Assembly: GCF_027925385.1 (NCBI RefSeq)
Contig: NZ_AP027142.1
Location: forward strand, 1,532,001-1,596,000
Direction: 5' to 3'
Length of the DNA stretch: 64,000 nucleotides
Source: Methylocystis iwaonis
GTDB lineage: Bacteria > Pseudomonadota > Alphaproteobacteria > Rhizobiales > Beijerinckiaceae
Shown here one piece after another: positions 18,163 through 26,878 of the stretch. Position numbers and translations under genes: made by a program. How positions within the stretch are numbered: position 1 is the stretch's first letter; the number at the start of each line of letters is the position of its first letter. The notes under the pieces are model-generated. The model did no database searches. It was not told the origin of the DNA and saw nothing but the letters and a program-made list of their open reading frames with translations.

Positions 18163-18816
18163 TTAGAACCCCGGCGCACAATGCGCCGCGATGAGCATGC
18201 GGAAGCCGAGCGGCGTTTCGGCGAGGGCGGAGCCCCAGCCGGAGACGGCTTCGCGGTTCTGGTACAGATGGCCCAGCAGCATCAGCGCGGCTTGGATTAG
18301 GGCGGGCGGGAGATTGGCGGGCGCGTCGCCGTAGCCCAGCCTTAGAGTGATGCGCCAGGCGGCTTCGTCCTGGTCGACGATTGGCCAGGCGGCTCCGGAT
18401 GCAAGGCGCAGCCAGGTTTCGAAACGCGAGAGCGGCCGCGCGACGACGTTGGCGATAGGAAGCTCGACATAGGCGCCCTTTTGGAGCGCCTCGACCTTCG
18501 TCACGGCCTGCAATGGTCCGCGATCGAGCATGAAGCCGCGCGAAGGCGGATAGCCTTTCATGCGCGGATCGTTTTGACTGTTCCAAGCGGCGGCGTCGGG
18601 CGCAGTGAGCTGCCATGTTTGCGTGAGCAGGGCGCGGCCGGTGACGCCGTCTTGTAGATCGAGATAGCCGGTGACGACGCCGCAGAGCGTTTGCAGAAGC
18701 GCGTCATCATCGGCGAAATCGACGGTGTTGGTCTGTTGCTTCGCTTGGCCGAGCGTGACGATCGGCGTCGGATTGGGCGTCACAAGAGTCCAGACGCCGG
18801 GCGTCGCGCTCATCAC
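18163..18816 (-). CDS. Head-tail connector protein (HK97 gp6-like)
   Basis: A 217-aa connector that binds beneath the portal. Features are GQAKQQTNTVDFADDDALLQ near residues 23-42, the LLTQTWQLTAPD strand, RPLSRFETWLRLASG and ITLRLGYGDAPANLPPALIQ followed by a helical C-terminus (ALMLLGHLYQNREAV), as in phiE125 gp8/HK97 gp6 proteins. The start is GTG 18816 or the adjacent ATG 18813. Confidence 0.82.
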   Translation of the reverse strand: MMSATPGVWTLVTPNPTPIVTLGQAKQQTNTVDFADDDALLQTLCGVVTGYLDLQDGVTGRALLTQTWQLTAPDAAAWNSQNDPRMKGYPPSRGFMLDRGPLQAVTKVEALQKGAYVELPIANVVARPLSRFETWLRLASGAAWPIVDQDEAAWRITLRLGYGDAPANLPPALIQAALMLLGHLYQNREAVSGWGSALAETPLGFRMLIAAHCAPGF

Positions 18817-18825
18817 GTCGCTTTT

Positions 18826-19152
18826 TTACGCCTTCGCGGCGGCGGTCGTCGGCGCCGGGTTGGGCGACGGGGGCGCGCCCGGTCCGGCGGCATCGGCCGT
18901 CGCGGCTTGAAGGCTGGCGAGATGCTGCGCGAAGCCGGTCTTCAGGTCGCCGATGAAATCGGCGAGCTGGCCGAGTTCGGTTTCATGCCGCGCCTCGGCA
19001 GTCGCCAGCGCATCTTCGGCTGTCTTGGCGCGCGCTGTGAGGGAAGCGATTTGCTCGGCGACAGGCGCGGCGCCTTTGCCGAAATCGAGGATCTTCTGGA
19101 AGGCGGCGGAAGCCTCGTCACATACGGCGGCGAGGCGGTCTTTGTTGGACAT
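18826..19152 (-). CDS. Hypothetical coiled-coil phage protein (108 aa)
   Basis: Starts at ATG 19152 with GAGGAAA upstream, although the frame is open further back. The product is helical, with SLTARAKTAEDALATAEARH as a coiled coil and a Pro/Ala-rich tail. I recognise no family. It lies between the capsid gene and the connector, where phages often place small decoration or assembly proteins. Confidence 0.65.
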   Translation of the reverse strand: MSNKDRLAAVCDEASAAFQKILDFGKGAAPVAEQIASLTARAKTAEDALATAEARHETELGQLADFIGDLKTGFAQHLASLQAATADAAGPGAPPSPNPAPTTAAAKA

Positions 19153-19187
19153 GAGAGTTTCCTCTTTGGTTAAAGGGACGCGGGGCG

Positions 19188-19595
19188 TCACAGTTTCGGG
19201 GGCTTGGGGGCTTCGGTTGGCTTCTTCTCGACGAGCTGGGCGCGTAGCGCGTCGCGCTCGGCTGTCAATGCTTCGTTGGCCTTGCGATGCACATCCGCTT
19301 CGGCGATCGCGCCTTGCTTTTCCTTTTGCGCGGCCGCGAGCTTCCCGCGCGTTTCGATCAGCTCTTTTTCGAGACCGCCGCTCTTGGCTTTGAGCGCGTC
19401 GTGGGCTTGCTGCAGCTCGGCGAGCGAATTGGCGGCGTCGGCCTCCGCCGGCGCTTCGATCGCATATTCTGCCTTGATCCATTCCGCGCCGATCTCCTCC
19501 GCGCGGTCGCCATAGATCCTGGCGAGGTCGACGACTTCGCCGATACGAAGCGAGAAATTGTCACCGGCGATCGGCGTTTTCATCATGATTTTCAT
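19188..19595 (-). CDS. Hypothetical coiled-coil phage protein (135 aa)
   Basis: The first 45 residues (DNFSLRIGEVVDLARIYGDR) look globular. From about residue 55 on it is a long Lys/Glu/Ala coiled coil (LAELQQAHDALKAKSGGLEK), ending in Lys/Pro. No family is recognised. It directly follows the capsid gene; decoration, scaffold remnant or assembly roles are possible but unsupported. Confidence 0.65.
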   Translation of the reverse strand: MKIMMKTPIAGDNFSLRIGEVVDLARIYGDRAEEIGAEWIKAEYAIEAPAEADAANSLAELQQAHDALKAKSGGLEKELIETRGKLAAAQKEKQGAIAEADVHRKANEALTAERDALRAQLVEKKPTEAPKPPKL

Positions 19596-19694
19596 CGAGA
19601 GGATTCCTCAAAGAGGCTGATCGGCCGGCGGCTGTGCGCTCTGGCCAGCGAGAATACTTTCCGCTCGGGCGAATGCGCCCGAGCGAAAGCGCGC

Positions 19695-20975
19695 TCAAGT
19701 CGCGGAGTTCTTAAAATATTTGATCGAGGTATTGGTGGCGTCGATCATATTGCCGTCGGCGCGCGCCCAGGCCAGGAAGCCGATCTGGCCTTTCTTCACA
19801 TAGACCGAATCGGTGAAGCGGAAGACCTGCATCGCCATGACGTCGCGGATCAGATATTTGCCGAAAGCGCCGAAGGCGATCGACTTGGCGTCCGCCGCCA
19901 TGTCCGCCATGTGCTGATTGATGATGTAGGGCTTGCCCAGCAGCGTCGCTGGCCCTTCAGCTCCGTCGAAGGCGCCGGACAGAGCAGGCAGCCAGAGCGG
20001 ACGCCCCGCGCCGTCCACAAGCGTCTTGAGCTTTTTGAGCGTGTTGTCGTTGAACATCCAACGGCAGGAAGGATCGCTACGATAGGCGGGGTCGACCGAA
20101 TGATAGAGGTTGAGGAGCGAGACATAGGGCACGCTTGTCGTGTTGCCGGTCGCCGCCGTCTCGCCGAGGGCGCAGGCAGTGATGACGCCCTTGGGCTCAT
20201 TCGCCCCGGTGCCGGTCGTGAATTTGCGATTCTGGCCGCGTGCGAGGCGCTTCAGGATCGCATTGGTGACGAGCTGTTCGACGTTCACATTCGCGTCTTG
20301 AAGGATCTCGATCGAAACCGGAATGGTCTTTGACGAAAACTTAGTGGCGCCGATCGTGACCGATCCGAAGTTGATATCGTCATCGCTTGCCGTCGCATTC
20401 TCGGCGACAACCTCGCCCTCGGCCCCCGTATCGTCATAGGTCGCCCATGAGAGCGGATTTCCCTGCGACGTTGCGATTTGCGTCGCAGCCTCACGCATGC
20501 CGCCGAACGCCTTCAGCGCCTCCAGCGCCGTCGGCATGACCGTCGTGGGCACCATGACGCCCCCGGTCGCGCCCGAGCCCTCGGCGATGTTCCAGGCGTC
20601 TCGGCCCCGCGCGCCAATATCCGCCATGTCGGTCGGGCGCAGCATGTCGCGCTGCTCTTCCGTCATGCCGGATGCGCCAAATTTGAAATAAGCGTTCATG
20701 GCGCCGCGCTGGGCGGCGATCTTCGCGGTGTTTTGGTCGACGCTCTTGCCGTTCTGATTGGCGAGGATAATCGCGTCGCGCTCGTTGCGGTCGCCGATCT
20801 TGATGAGCTTCTCGGCGTTGGAAATCTGCTGATTGAAATTGGCTATTTCCTTGTCGAGCGCGTCGAATTTTTCCTGATGCTCGGACGTCCAGCCATCCTT
20901 GCCGCTTTCATGCAGCGCCTGGATGTCCTTCACTTTCGCTTCGCGGGCTTCGCGAAGCTCCTGCAGCCTGCCCAT
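19695..20975 (-). CDS. Phage major capsid protein, HK97 family
   Basis: A 426-aa capsid precursor. Residues 1-75 form the coiled delta domain (LQELREAREAKVKDIQAL, FDALDKEIANFNQQISNAEK) that the protease removes. The HK97 fold follows, with GGVMVPTTVMPTALEAL, KTIPVSIEILQDANVNVEQL and GKYLIRDVMAMQVFRFTDS near the C-terminus. It lies next to the ClpP-type protease and portal, the normal HK97 order. Length is typical. Confidence 0.95.
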   Translation of the reverse strand: MGRLQELREAREAKVKDIQALHESGKDGWTSEHQEKFDALDKEIANFNQQISNAEKLIKIGDRNERDAIILANQNGKSVDQNTAKIAAQRGAMNAYFKFGASGMTEEQRDMLRPTDMADIGARGRDAWNIAEGSGATGGVMVPTTVMPTALEALKAFGGMREAATQIATSQGNPLSWATYDDTGAEGEVVAENATASDDDINFGSVTIGATKFSSKTIPVSIEILQDANVNVEQLVTNAILKRLARGQNRKFTTGTGANEPKGVITACALGETAATGNTTSVPYVSLLNLYHSVDPAYRSDPSCRWMFNDNTLKKLKTLVDGAGRPLWLPALSGAFDGAEGPATLLGKPYIINQHMADMAADAKSIAFGAFGKYLIRDVMAMQVFRFTDSVYVKKGQIGFLAWARADGNMIDATNTSIKYFKNSAT

Positions 20976-21024
20976 GGGTCTCTCCTTTGTTGGGCTGACG
21001 AACCGGGAAACCCCGGGATTTTCG

Positions 21025-21822
21025 TTACGCGCCGAGCGCCAGGAGGCGCAGCCGGCGTTCGTTGTGCGCCTGGAGCGCTCGCGCTTTGGCGAGCGCCTCG
21101 GATTCGCCCGGCGGCTTCAGGAGGGCCGCGGGCGGATTGCGATAGGCGGTGAGATCGAAGCGCGAGATGAGATTGCTGGCGCGGTTGCTAGCGCGCGAGG
21201 GCGCCGCGATGCGGTCGACGAGTTTCTTGTCGACGGCGTCTTGCGCCGAGAGCCATGTCTCCGCCGCCATCATGGCGGCGACGTCTTCCAGCGCGAGGCC
21301 GGTTCGCGCGCCATATTGCGCGGCGATCGAGCCGTCGATCGCTTCCAGCATGGCGATCGCCTGCGCCATGATCTCCTTATTGCCCCAGGCGAACGTCTCG
21401 GCATTGTGGATCATGACGAAGCCGCCGGGAGCGATCTCGATTTCATCGGCGGCGAGCATGAGCGTCGAGGCGGCGGAAGCTGCGAGCCCATCCACATGGG
21501 CGATGACCTGCGCCGGGTGCTGTTCGAGCGCCGTCTTGATGGCCACGGATTCGAAGACGAGGCCGCCCGGCGAGTTGATCCGCAGATGGATCGTCGAGGC
21601 CTTCAGCGCGCGAATGCCGCGCACGATGTCTTCGGTCGCGGGCTGATCCCAGCCGCCGATGATATCGTAGAAAAACATGGTGGCTTGATCGCCATCCATG
21701 TCCGGATCGAAGGCAGGCGAAGAGTCGTCGTCGCCATCCCAATCGGGATCGTAGTTTGTGACGATCCTCGGCAAACGGCCGGGACCGTTCGCGGCGAGCA
21801 GGCGCTGGATGGCGGTTTTCAT
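21025..21822 (-). CDS. Head maturation protease, ClpP-related
   Basis: A 265-aa S14-type peptidase that trims the capsid protein during head assembly. HLRINSPGGLVFESVAI precedes the serine loop HVDGLAASAASTLML, and MIHNAETFAWGN supplies the His. The start ATG 21822 has GGAAAAGG upstream. A TTG two codons earlier overlaps the portal stop and is less likely. Gene order portal-protease-capsid confirms the role. Confidence 0.93.
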   Translation of the reverse strand: MKTAIQRLLAANGPGRLPRIVTNYDPDWDGDDDSSPAFDPDMDGDQATMFFYDIIGGWDQPATEDIVRGIRALKASTIHLRINSPGGLVFESVAIKTALEQHPAQVIAHVDGLAASAASTLMLAADEIEIAPGGFVMIHNAETFAWGNKEIMAQAIAMLEAIDGSIAAQYGARTGLALEDVAAMMAAETWLSAQDAVDKKLVDRIAAPSRASNRASNLISRFDLTAYRNPPAALLKPPGESEALAKARALQAHNERRLRLLALGA

Positions 21823-21824
21823 GC

Positions 21825-23150
21825 TCAAGCCTTTTCCTTGATCGGAGCGGCCGGGTCGGGGAGGGGCTTTTCGCCGGGCGCGGGCGGCTCGGCGGCGCCT
21901 GCCGGCTTTTGCGGCGCGCCCCAGCCGAGGATTTGGTTGTATGCGTCGCCGCGCTTGCCAGGCATGCCGAGGCGGATGCGGGCTTCGTTCTGCGAGATGA
22001 CGCCGGGGCCCTGGGCGCCGCCGAGCATGGTCTGGATCGCCTCGGCGCGGGACTTGAGATCGCCGCGCACGAAACTGTCGCGATCGAAGCGGGCGCGACG
22101 CTGGCGGTTGCCGTAGAGCTTGTAATTGACCTCGTCTTCGATCGTCTTGAGATGCGGGCCAAGAGTGAAATCGATGAAAGCTTGCGTAAGCTCTTCGATT
22201 CCCTTGCCGAAGGCGGTCGATTTGCTCGTCTGGTTGAGCAAATGATCCGGCACGCCAAAGATCATGCCGACGTCAGAACGCGAGAATTCGCGGGAGCCCA
22301 AGAGCTGCGCATCCTGGGCGTTGATGCGCAGCGGCTCGTATTTGGCGTTGCCGTCGAGGACAAGTGGGCCGGAGAAGCGATTGTCGCCGCCGAAGCGCTC
22401 TTTCAGATAGTCCCGGATTTCTTTCGCCTGCGCCGGCGTCTTCTTATCTGCATAGGAGATGACTGCGTCGCTCGACATGCCGTTGTCGAAATAGGCCTTG
22501 GCGTATTTGTCGGCGGCGAGGGCGATCCCAACGGAGAGCGCATAGGCTTTGATGGGTGTCTCGTAGTAGAAAAGGTTCCACTGCGGCGTGCCGCCGAAGT
22601 GCATCACATCGTCTTGATGGGCGACAACCCATTCGCCGCTATCGAGGGTCAGCGTGTAGACGAGGTCGACGTCTCCCCAGGGCATTTTCTGGAAGTGAAT
22701 GCCGACGCGACCCCAGGGTATCCACCATAGCGCCAGCGGGACGCCTGAGACGGCGCGCTCGATCCAAGCAACGCCATTGCCGTTGAGCAGCATGTCTGAA
22801 ACGACGCTGCGCCAGAAGCCGGTGAGGCTGTAACGCGGATTGGGCCGTTCGCCGATGAGGCGCGCCTGGGGGCTGTCCGTCTCCCATTCTTCGTCGGGCG
22901 TGCCGGCGTTGCGATAGCTGCGAAAATCCAGCATCGAAATGCAGCCGGCGATGAGAAAGACGCAGCGATAGACGGCGCCATGCGTCATCGCCGTCTGCGG
23001 CGAGATCGCGTTGAGCTGCGGCCCGAAAAGCTTGTCCCAGGCGTTTGGGTCCGATAGCGGATAGGTCGCCGTCGGGCTCTGCTGGTTGGCGACTTGCGCG
23101 CTCGCGGCCTCCCGCTCGGCGCGCTTCCTCGCCTTGGATTTTTTGCTCAA
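21825..23150 (-). CDS. Phage portal protein, HK97 family
   Basis: A 441-aa subunit of the ring through which DNA enters the head. The conserved run includes VYRCVFLIAGCISMLDFRSY, SLTGFWRSVVSDMLLNGNG, SRSDVGMIFGVPDHLLNQTS and AFGKGIEELTQAFIDFTLGP. The C-terminus is Pro-rich and variable. The predicted start is TTG (23150), with a Lys/Arg-rich N-terminus. Located between large terminase and protease. Confidence 0.94.
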   Translation of the reverse strand: MSKKSKARKRAEREAASAQVANQQSPTATYPLSDPNAWDKLFGPQLNAISPQTAMTHGAVYRCVFLIAGCISMLDFRSYRNAGTPDEEWETDSPQARLIGERPNPRYSLTGFWRSVVSDMLLNGNGVAWIERAVSGVPLALWWIPWGRVGIHFQKMPWGDVDLVYTLTLDSGEWVVAHQDDVMHFGGTPQWNLFYYETPIKAYALSVGIALAADKYAKAYFDNGMSSDAVISYADKKTPAQAKEIRDYLKERFGGDNRFSGPLVLDGNAKYEPLRINAQDAQLLGSREFSRSDVGMIFGVPDHLLNQTSKSTAFGKGIEELTQAFIDFTLGPHLKTIEDEVNYKLYGNRQRRARFDRDSFVRGDLKSRAEAIQTMLGGAQGPGVISQNEARIRLGMPGKRGDAYNQILGWGAPQKPAGAAEPPAPGEKPLPDPAAPIKEKA

Positions 23151-23165
23151 GAGCTTTTCTTGGTT

Positions 23166-24965
23166 TTAGAGAATGACGCCGACGCCCGGCGGCTCTTCGC
23201 CCGCGATGCGCGCCGCGTCGGCGATGACGGCAGCGACGACGCCGTCGATTTTCTCGCGGGACTTTTCCTTGTCCGGCGCAAAATTCATGTTGCGGTCGAA
23301 GCGCACCAAAGCATTTTGCGCCATCCAACGCAGAACGGGATGGCCGCCATGATCGAGCAGGCCGGCGAAGACGAGGCGCTCGAAATCCTTGGTCGCCTCG
23401 CCGAGCGAGGGAATGCCCTGCCGCACCTTGAGGAAGAGATCGGCGGGCAGCCCGTCGTCATTCTGCAAATCGCCAATGAGCTTTGCCGCGTTCCAAGGGT
23501 CGTAGCCGATCTTTTGCACGTCGAACATTTCGACGCCTTCGGCGATCGCGCGCTGGACATAGCTTTGGTCGACATAGTCGCCAGGCGTCGCTTCCAAGGC
23601 GCCGATCCTCAGCCAGCGGTCATAGGGCGCGCGATCACGGCGGGCGCGCAGCTCGATATTGTCCTCAGGAACCCAGAAGCGGCAGACAAGCTCGATGCGC
23701 TCCGCATCGTTCTCGGGGAGAAACCACCAGACGAGCGCCGTGATGTCTTGCGTCGACGAAACGTCGAAGCCGCCGAAACAGCGCCGGCCCTTGAGCCGCT
23801 CGGCGCGCTCGCGCCAGACGTTCTTATCGCTCGCGCAGGCGTCCCATTTTTTGATCGGGAGCCAACGGGTGACGCTTTCCACCCATTGGTTGAGGTGGTA
23901 GCGGCGAAAGTGAGACTCGGCGCGCGGATTGTCCTTGGCGAGCGCGGCCTCGCGCCGCAGAAAATCGATCGTGGGCGAGAGGCCGAGATTGGGGTTGGCC
24001 TTGCGCCAGACTTCCTCGTCTCGCCAATCGTCGTCTTCGTCAGCGCCGAAGATGACGACGAGCGTCGAGGGCTCATATATGCCGGCCGAGGCGTCATTGT
24101 CGTTTTGCGGCGGGCCGATCGGGCCGTCGAGTATCTTGCCGCTTTCTTCCCAAAGGCCGTAGCCGACCAGGGCCGATTTGAGGCCGGCGGTCGATGCGAA
24201 GAGTTCGATCGGCTGCAGGCGGGCGCCCATGCCCTGCCGCAGCGTCGTCGCCAGTTCGAGCGATTTCCATTCGTGCATTTCGTCGCCGACGGAAACCGTT
24301 GGTGAGCGGCCGTGCTTTCCTTCCGCTTTGCCTGAGAGGAGATAGAAACCGCTGCGCGTGACCGCAATGAATAGGCTCTTGCCGAAAGGGGTGATGCTTT
24401 TCGCCAGTCGCGCGTCCTGCGCGATGACGGCTTTCATTTTGTCGAGGACAATCTTCGCCTGCTTTTCGTCGCGAGCGAAGACGAAACCCTGGCCGCCGAC
24501 AACGCCGTCGAGCGCCCAGAAGAGGAGCGCCAGGCAAGCGAGGAATTCGGATTTTCCATTCTTGCGCGGAACCCAGAGCATAAGGCGGCGAAACAGCCGC
24601 ACATGCTCGAATGTTGTTCGCTGCGTCGCCGGGTCGACGACTTCGACCGGGACTTTCCAGCCGACAAGCAGCCGCGTCGTGATTTCCTGCCAGAGCGACA
24701 GGTAAAACGGCTGGCCGGCGAAACGGTCTTCCGTGAGGCGAAAGACTTTGGGCCAGAGATCGACGATCGCGTCGGCCTTGGCGTAGTCGAACCATGCGCC
24801 GGGGACGCAAGCGGCGCGGCGCCAGGCGATCGACGGCCATTTCCAGCCGAGCGCGGAAGCGCGGGTTATCCACTCTGGCTCCGGCCAAAGATCGGCGCCG
24901 ACCGAAGCCTGTATTGCGGCCGGCGCTGCGCTCGACGCCGCTGTAGCCGCGGCGGATTGCTCCAT
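23166..24965 (-). CDS. Large terminase subunit (ATPase and nuclease)
   Basis: A 599-aa packaging motor. The Walker A-like VPRKNGKS is at about 132-139 and the Walker B TVSVGDEMHEW near 224-233. The nuclease domain starts at GGFDVSSTQDITALVWW and ends with EKIDGVVAAVIADAAR, which carries the conserved acidic residues. It is of the lambda/HK97-like class that works with a P27 small subunit and an HNH protein, suggesting cos-type ends. It starts 3 bases after the small subunit stop. Confidence 0.95.
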   Translation of the reverse strand: MEQSAAATAASSAAPAAIQASVGADLWPEPEWITRASALGWKWPSIAWRRAACVPGAWFDYAKADAIVDLWPKVFRLTEDRFAGQPFYLSLWQEITTRLLVGWKVPVEVVDPATQRTTFEHVRLFRRLMLWVPRKNGKSEFLACLALLFWALDGVVGGQGFVFARDEKQAKIVLDKMKAVIAQDARLAKSITPFGKSLFIAVTRSGFYLLSGKAEGKHGRSPTVSVGDEMHEWKSLELATTLRQGMGARLQPIELFASTAGLKSALVGYGLWEESGKILDGPIGPPQNDNDASAGIYEPSTLVVIFGADEDDDWRDEEVWRKANPNLGLSPTIDFLRREAALAKDNPRAESHFRRYHLNQWVESVTRWLPIKKWDACASDKNVWRERAERLKGRRCFGGFDVSSTQDITALVWWFLPENDAERIELVCRFWVPEDNIELRARRDRAPYDRWLRIGALEATPGDYVDQSYVQRAIAEGVEMFDVQKIGYDPWNAAKLIGDLQNDDGLPADLFLKVRQGIPSLGEATKDFERLVFAGLLDHGGHPVLRWMAQNALVRFDRNMNFAPDKEKSREKIDGVVAAVIADAARIAGEEPPGVGVIL

Positions 24966-24968
24966 GCG

Positions 24969-25553
24969 TCACTGCAAGCGGGTCGGCGGCGCCGAGTTGA
25001 GGCGGGCGGCGGTGTTGATAATGTCGTCGGGCTTCACAGGCGTGTCGGTCTCCGGCGCATCCGGTTGCGGCGGCGGGCGGTTGAAGAGGTCGCCGAAGCC
25101 GACCCCACCCAGCGCCGCCTGGTTGCGGAGCATCTCGAAACGCTTGTCTGGGCGCATGCCGAAGGAGGCCTCGATCGCGGACAGGGTTTTTTCGAGCGCC
25201 TCGCGGGCGTGGAAGGCTGGGTGGCGCTTCTTCGTGGCGTTGCCGTTGGTGTCGATCGCGTCGAAGAAGACGCCCTCGGCCTGGACGGCGGCGTCGGCCG
25301 CGAGCCAGTCGACGACATAGCGGCAGTAGCGGGCGAAGGGATTGCGATCGAGATCGGTGAGGGCGTTGATCCGGATCAGGAGCGGCGCTGTCTCGTTCCA
25401 GACCTTCATGGCCTCGCGGCTCTTTTTCAGCCATGGCGGCGGCCGCAAGCCCCCCGAACCCCCGCCAGCCGCCGCTGTTTTGCGAGGGCGACGCTTGCCG
25501 GGGTTGCCCTTCGCCTCGGCAAGGGCAGGATGGTCCGCTTTCCGTCCTTTCAT
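24969..25553 (-). CDS. Small terminase subunit, P27 family
   Basis: A 194-aa DNA-recognition subunit of the packaging motor. KGRKADHPALAEAKGNPGKRR at the N-terminus and PPPWLKKSREAMKVWNETAP are P27-type signatures, followed by LTDLDRNPFARYCRYVVDWL and a Pro-rich tail. It is preceded by the HNH gene; a cos site would be expected close to here, but no candidate can be named from sequence alone. Confidence 0.9.
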   Translation of the reverse strand: MKGRKADHPALAEAKGNPGKRRPRKTAAAGGGSGGLRPPPWLKKSREAMKVWNETAPLLIRINALTDLDRNPFARYCRYVVDWLAADAAVQAEGVFFDAIDTNGNATKKRHPAFHAREALEKTLSAIEASFGMRPDKRFEMLRNQAALGGVGFGDLFNRPPPQPDAPETDTPVKPDDIINTAARLNSAPPTRLQ

Positions 25554-25601
25554 GGTCTCAAAAAAAATATTTCGCCAATTTCGCGGGATTTCTCAGGCTA
25601 T

Positions 25602-25976
25602 TCAGCTACCGGTCGCGGGGGAGGGGGTGGCGGGGTTGACCCGCCCCCCCTGTCGGCTGACTCGATTTTCGGCTTGCTGCTTGGCGCTGTCGTGGTGCGG
25701 TTTGCAGAGCGATTGGAACGGGCCGTTCCAGAAGCGCTCGGGATTGCCGCGATGCGGATCGATATGGTCGCAGACCGTCGCCGTTGTCACGATGTCCTCG
25801 CGCAAGCACATGGCGCAGAGCGGTTCGGTTGCGAGTTGGTTCGCGCGGATGCGACGCCATCTCGCCGTGCCATACCAAGCGCGCCAGGGCGCGCGCTTGC
25901 GGCGGCGCTGCTCATAGTCGTTATCGGGCGCGTCGCATCGGAAGGAAGGACGCGCCGTCTTTGGCGATGATGGCAA
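25602..25976 (-). CDS. HNH endonuclease of the terminase module
   Basis: A 124-aa HNH nuclease with the zinc-binding C-x2-C (LCAMCLRE), the catalytic CDHIDPHRGNPERFW and the closing LCKPHHDSAK. HNH proteins beside HK97-type terminases are needed for specific cos cleavage in several phages, which is known of the class and inferred here. The frame opens with TTG at 25976. No ribosome site is clear, so the true start is uncertain and could be internal. Confidence 0.88.
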   Translation of the reverse strand: MPSSPKTARPSFRCDAPDNDYEQRRRKRAPWRAWYGTARWRRIRANQLATEPLCAMCLREDIVTTATVCDHIDPHRGNPERFWNGPFQSLCKPHHDSAKQQAENRVSRQGGRVNPATPSPATGS

Positions 25977-25993
25977 GGATTATAGCTTCGCAC

Positions 25994-26575
25994 TTACGCT
26001 CGCTTACGCGGACGTTGCTGAACGTGGCGCTCGATCGGAGGCCGGCGGCCTTGCTCCACAAGCGCGACGTGACCGACTGGGAAGATGACAGGCGTCGGTC
26101 TGCCGAAGATGCACAATTCCGCGCACACAACGCCACGCAAGTCAACCCTACTGATCTTACCTTCGAGACCCGCGAACGGACCATGGAGCGCTCGAACCGT
26201 GTCGCCGATAGTCATAGCAACTTTCATATCAACGCGTTCATGCGGGAAGTTGCGATAATGTTCGATCAACTCATCGGGGATGATGGCGGGATCGTTCGAG
26301 CCCGCATAACACAACCAGGAACGCACGCCCCGTTGTTCCTTGACCGCCGAACGCACTGAATCGCTCATCTCGACGCGGAGAAACAGATATCGTCCGAAGA
26401 GTGGCGCATAGATGGTGATCCGCGCGCCATTCAGAGCGGGCTTGCCCGCCCAACGCCGCGTTGAGCGAACCGCTATCGTTGGACGCCATACGTTGAAGCC
26501 CATCGCCGCCAGGCGGCCGTAAGCTTCCTTATCCTTACCCTCGTAGCACTCGATTACATGCCAGCACTCGCTCAT
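25994..26575 (-). CDS. NusG-like transcription factor (NGN and KOW domains)
   Basis: A 193-aa protein. The first 110 residues match the NusG N-terminal domain (WHVIECYEGKDKEAYGRLAA, APLFGRYLFLRVEMSD), and the C-terminus has a KOW motif (IGDTVRALHGPFAGLEGKIS). The frame continues upstream through the repeat array, but the ATG at 26575 is the family start and lies just outside the repeats. It sits between the replication genes and the packaging block, the right place for a processive antiterminator of the late genes. The bacterial housekeeping NusG is not nearby. Confidence 0.85.
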   Translation of the reverse strand: MSECWHVIECYEGKDKEAYGRLAAMGFNVWRPTIAVRSTRRWAGKPALNGARITIYAPLFGRYLFLRVEMSDSVRSAVKEQRGVRSWLCYAGSNDPAIIPDELIEHYRNFPHERVDMKVAMTIGDTVRALHGPFAGLEGKISRVDLRGVVCAELCIFGRPTPVIFPVGHVALVEQGRRPPIERHVQQRPRKRA

Positions 26576-26634
26576 CGCCGCTCGCCTCGCTCGTTGCCTC
26601 ACCAAACGCCTTCCACGCCACACCAACTCAAAGT

Positions 26635-26874
26635 GTCCCACCTGTCCCACCTTGATTGAATAAAAAACAAAGGTGGGACGCACATAACCATCTGATCTCA
26701 CGCTGTTTGTCCCACCTGTCCCACCTGTCCCACCTATTTTGCCATTCGGGCCACGCCGGCCCTTTTGTCCGAACCGCCGAAAAAGGTGGGACAGGTGGGA
26801 CAGGTGGGACAACGCCCCTGAGTTCAGTTGCTTACAGCGTCCCACCTCTGCGAGAAGGTGGGACAAGGTGGGAC
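26635..26874. repeat. Twelve-copy iteron array (GTCCCACC), candidate phage replication origin
   Basis: Six copies of GTCCCACC (starting 26635, 26644, 26709, 26718, 26727, 26839) and six of its complement GGTGGGAC (26672, 26785, 26794, 26803, 26857, 26867) fill the gap between helicase and NusG-like genes. Copies within a cluster are 9-10 bases apart. The triplets 26707-26735 and 26784-26812 form a perfect 29-bp inverted repeat. Such iterons beside primase/helicase genes suggest an origin or a replication-initiator binding site. Confidence 0.8.
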
Positions 26875-26878
26875 ACTT

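Noticed and set aside
26576..26866. Open frames across the repeat array reading SHLSHLSHL or GGTGGT
   Set aside because: They are translations of the 9-base iterons. The NusG-like protein clearly starts at 26575, and the array is better explained as a DNA element.
26635..26874. CRISPR array
   Set aside because: The repeated unit is only 8 bases, occurs in both orientations with irregular spacing, has no unique spacers of constant size, and no cas genes are nearby.
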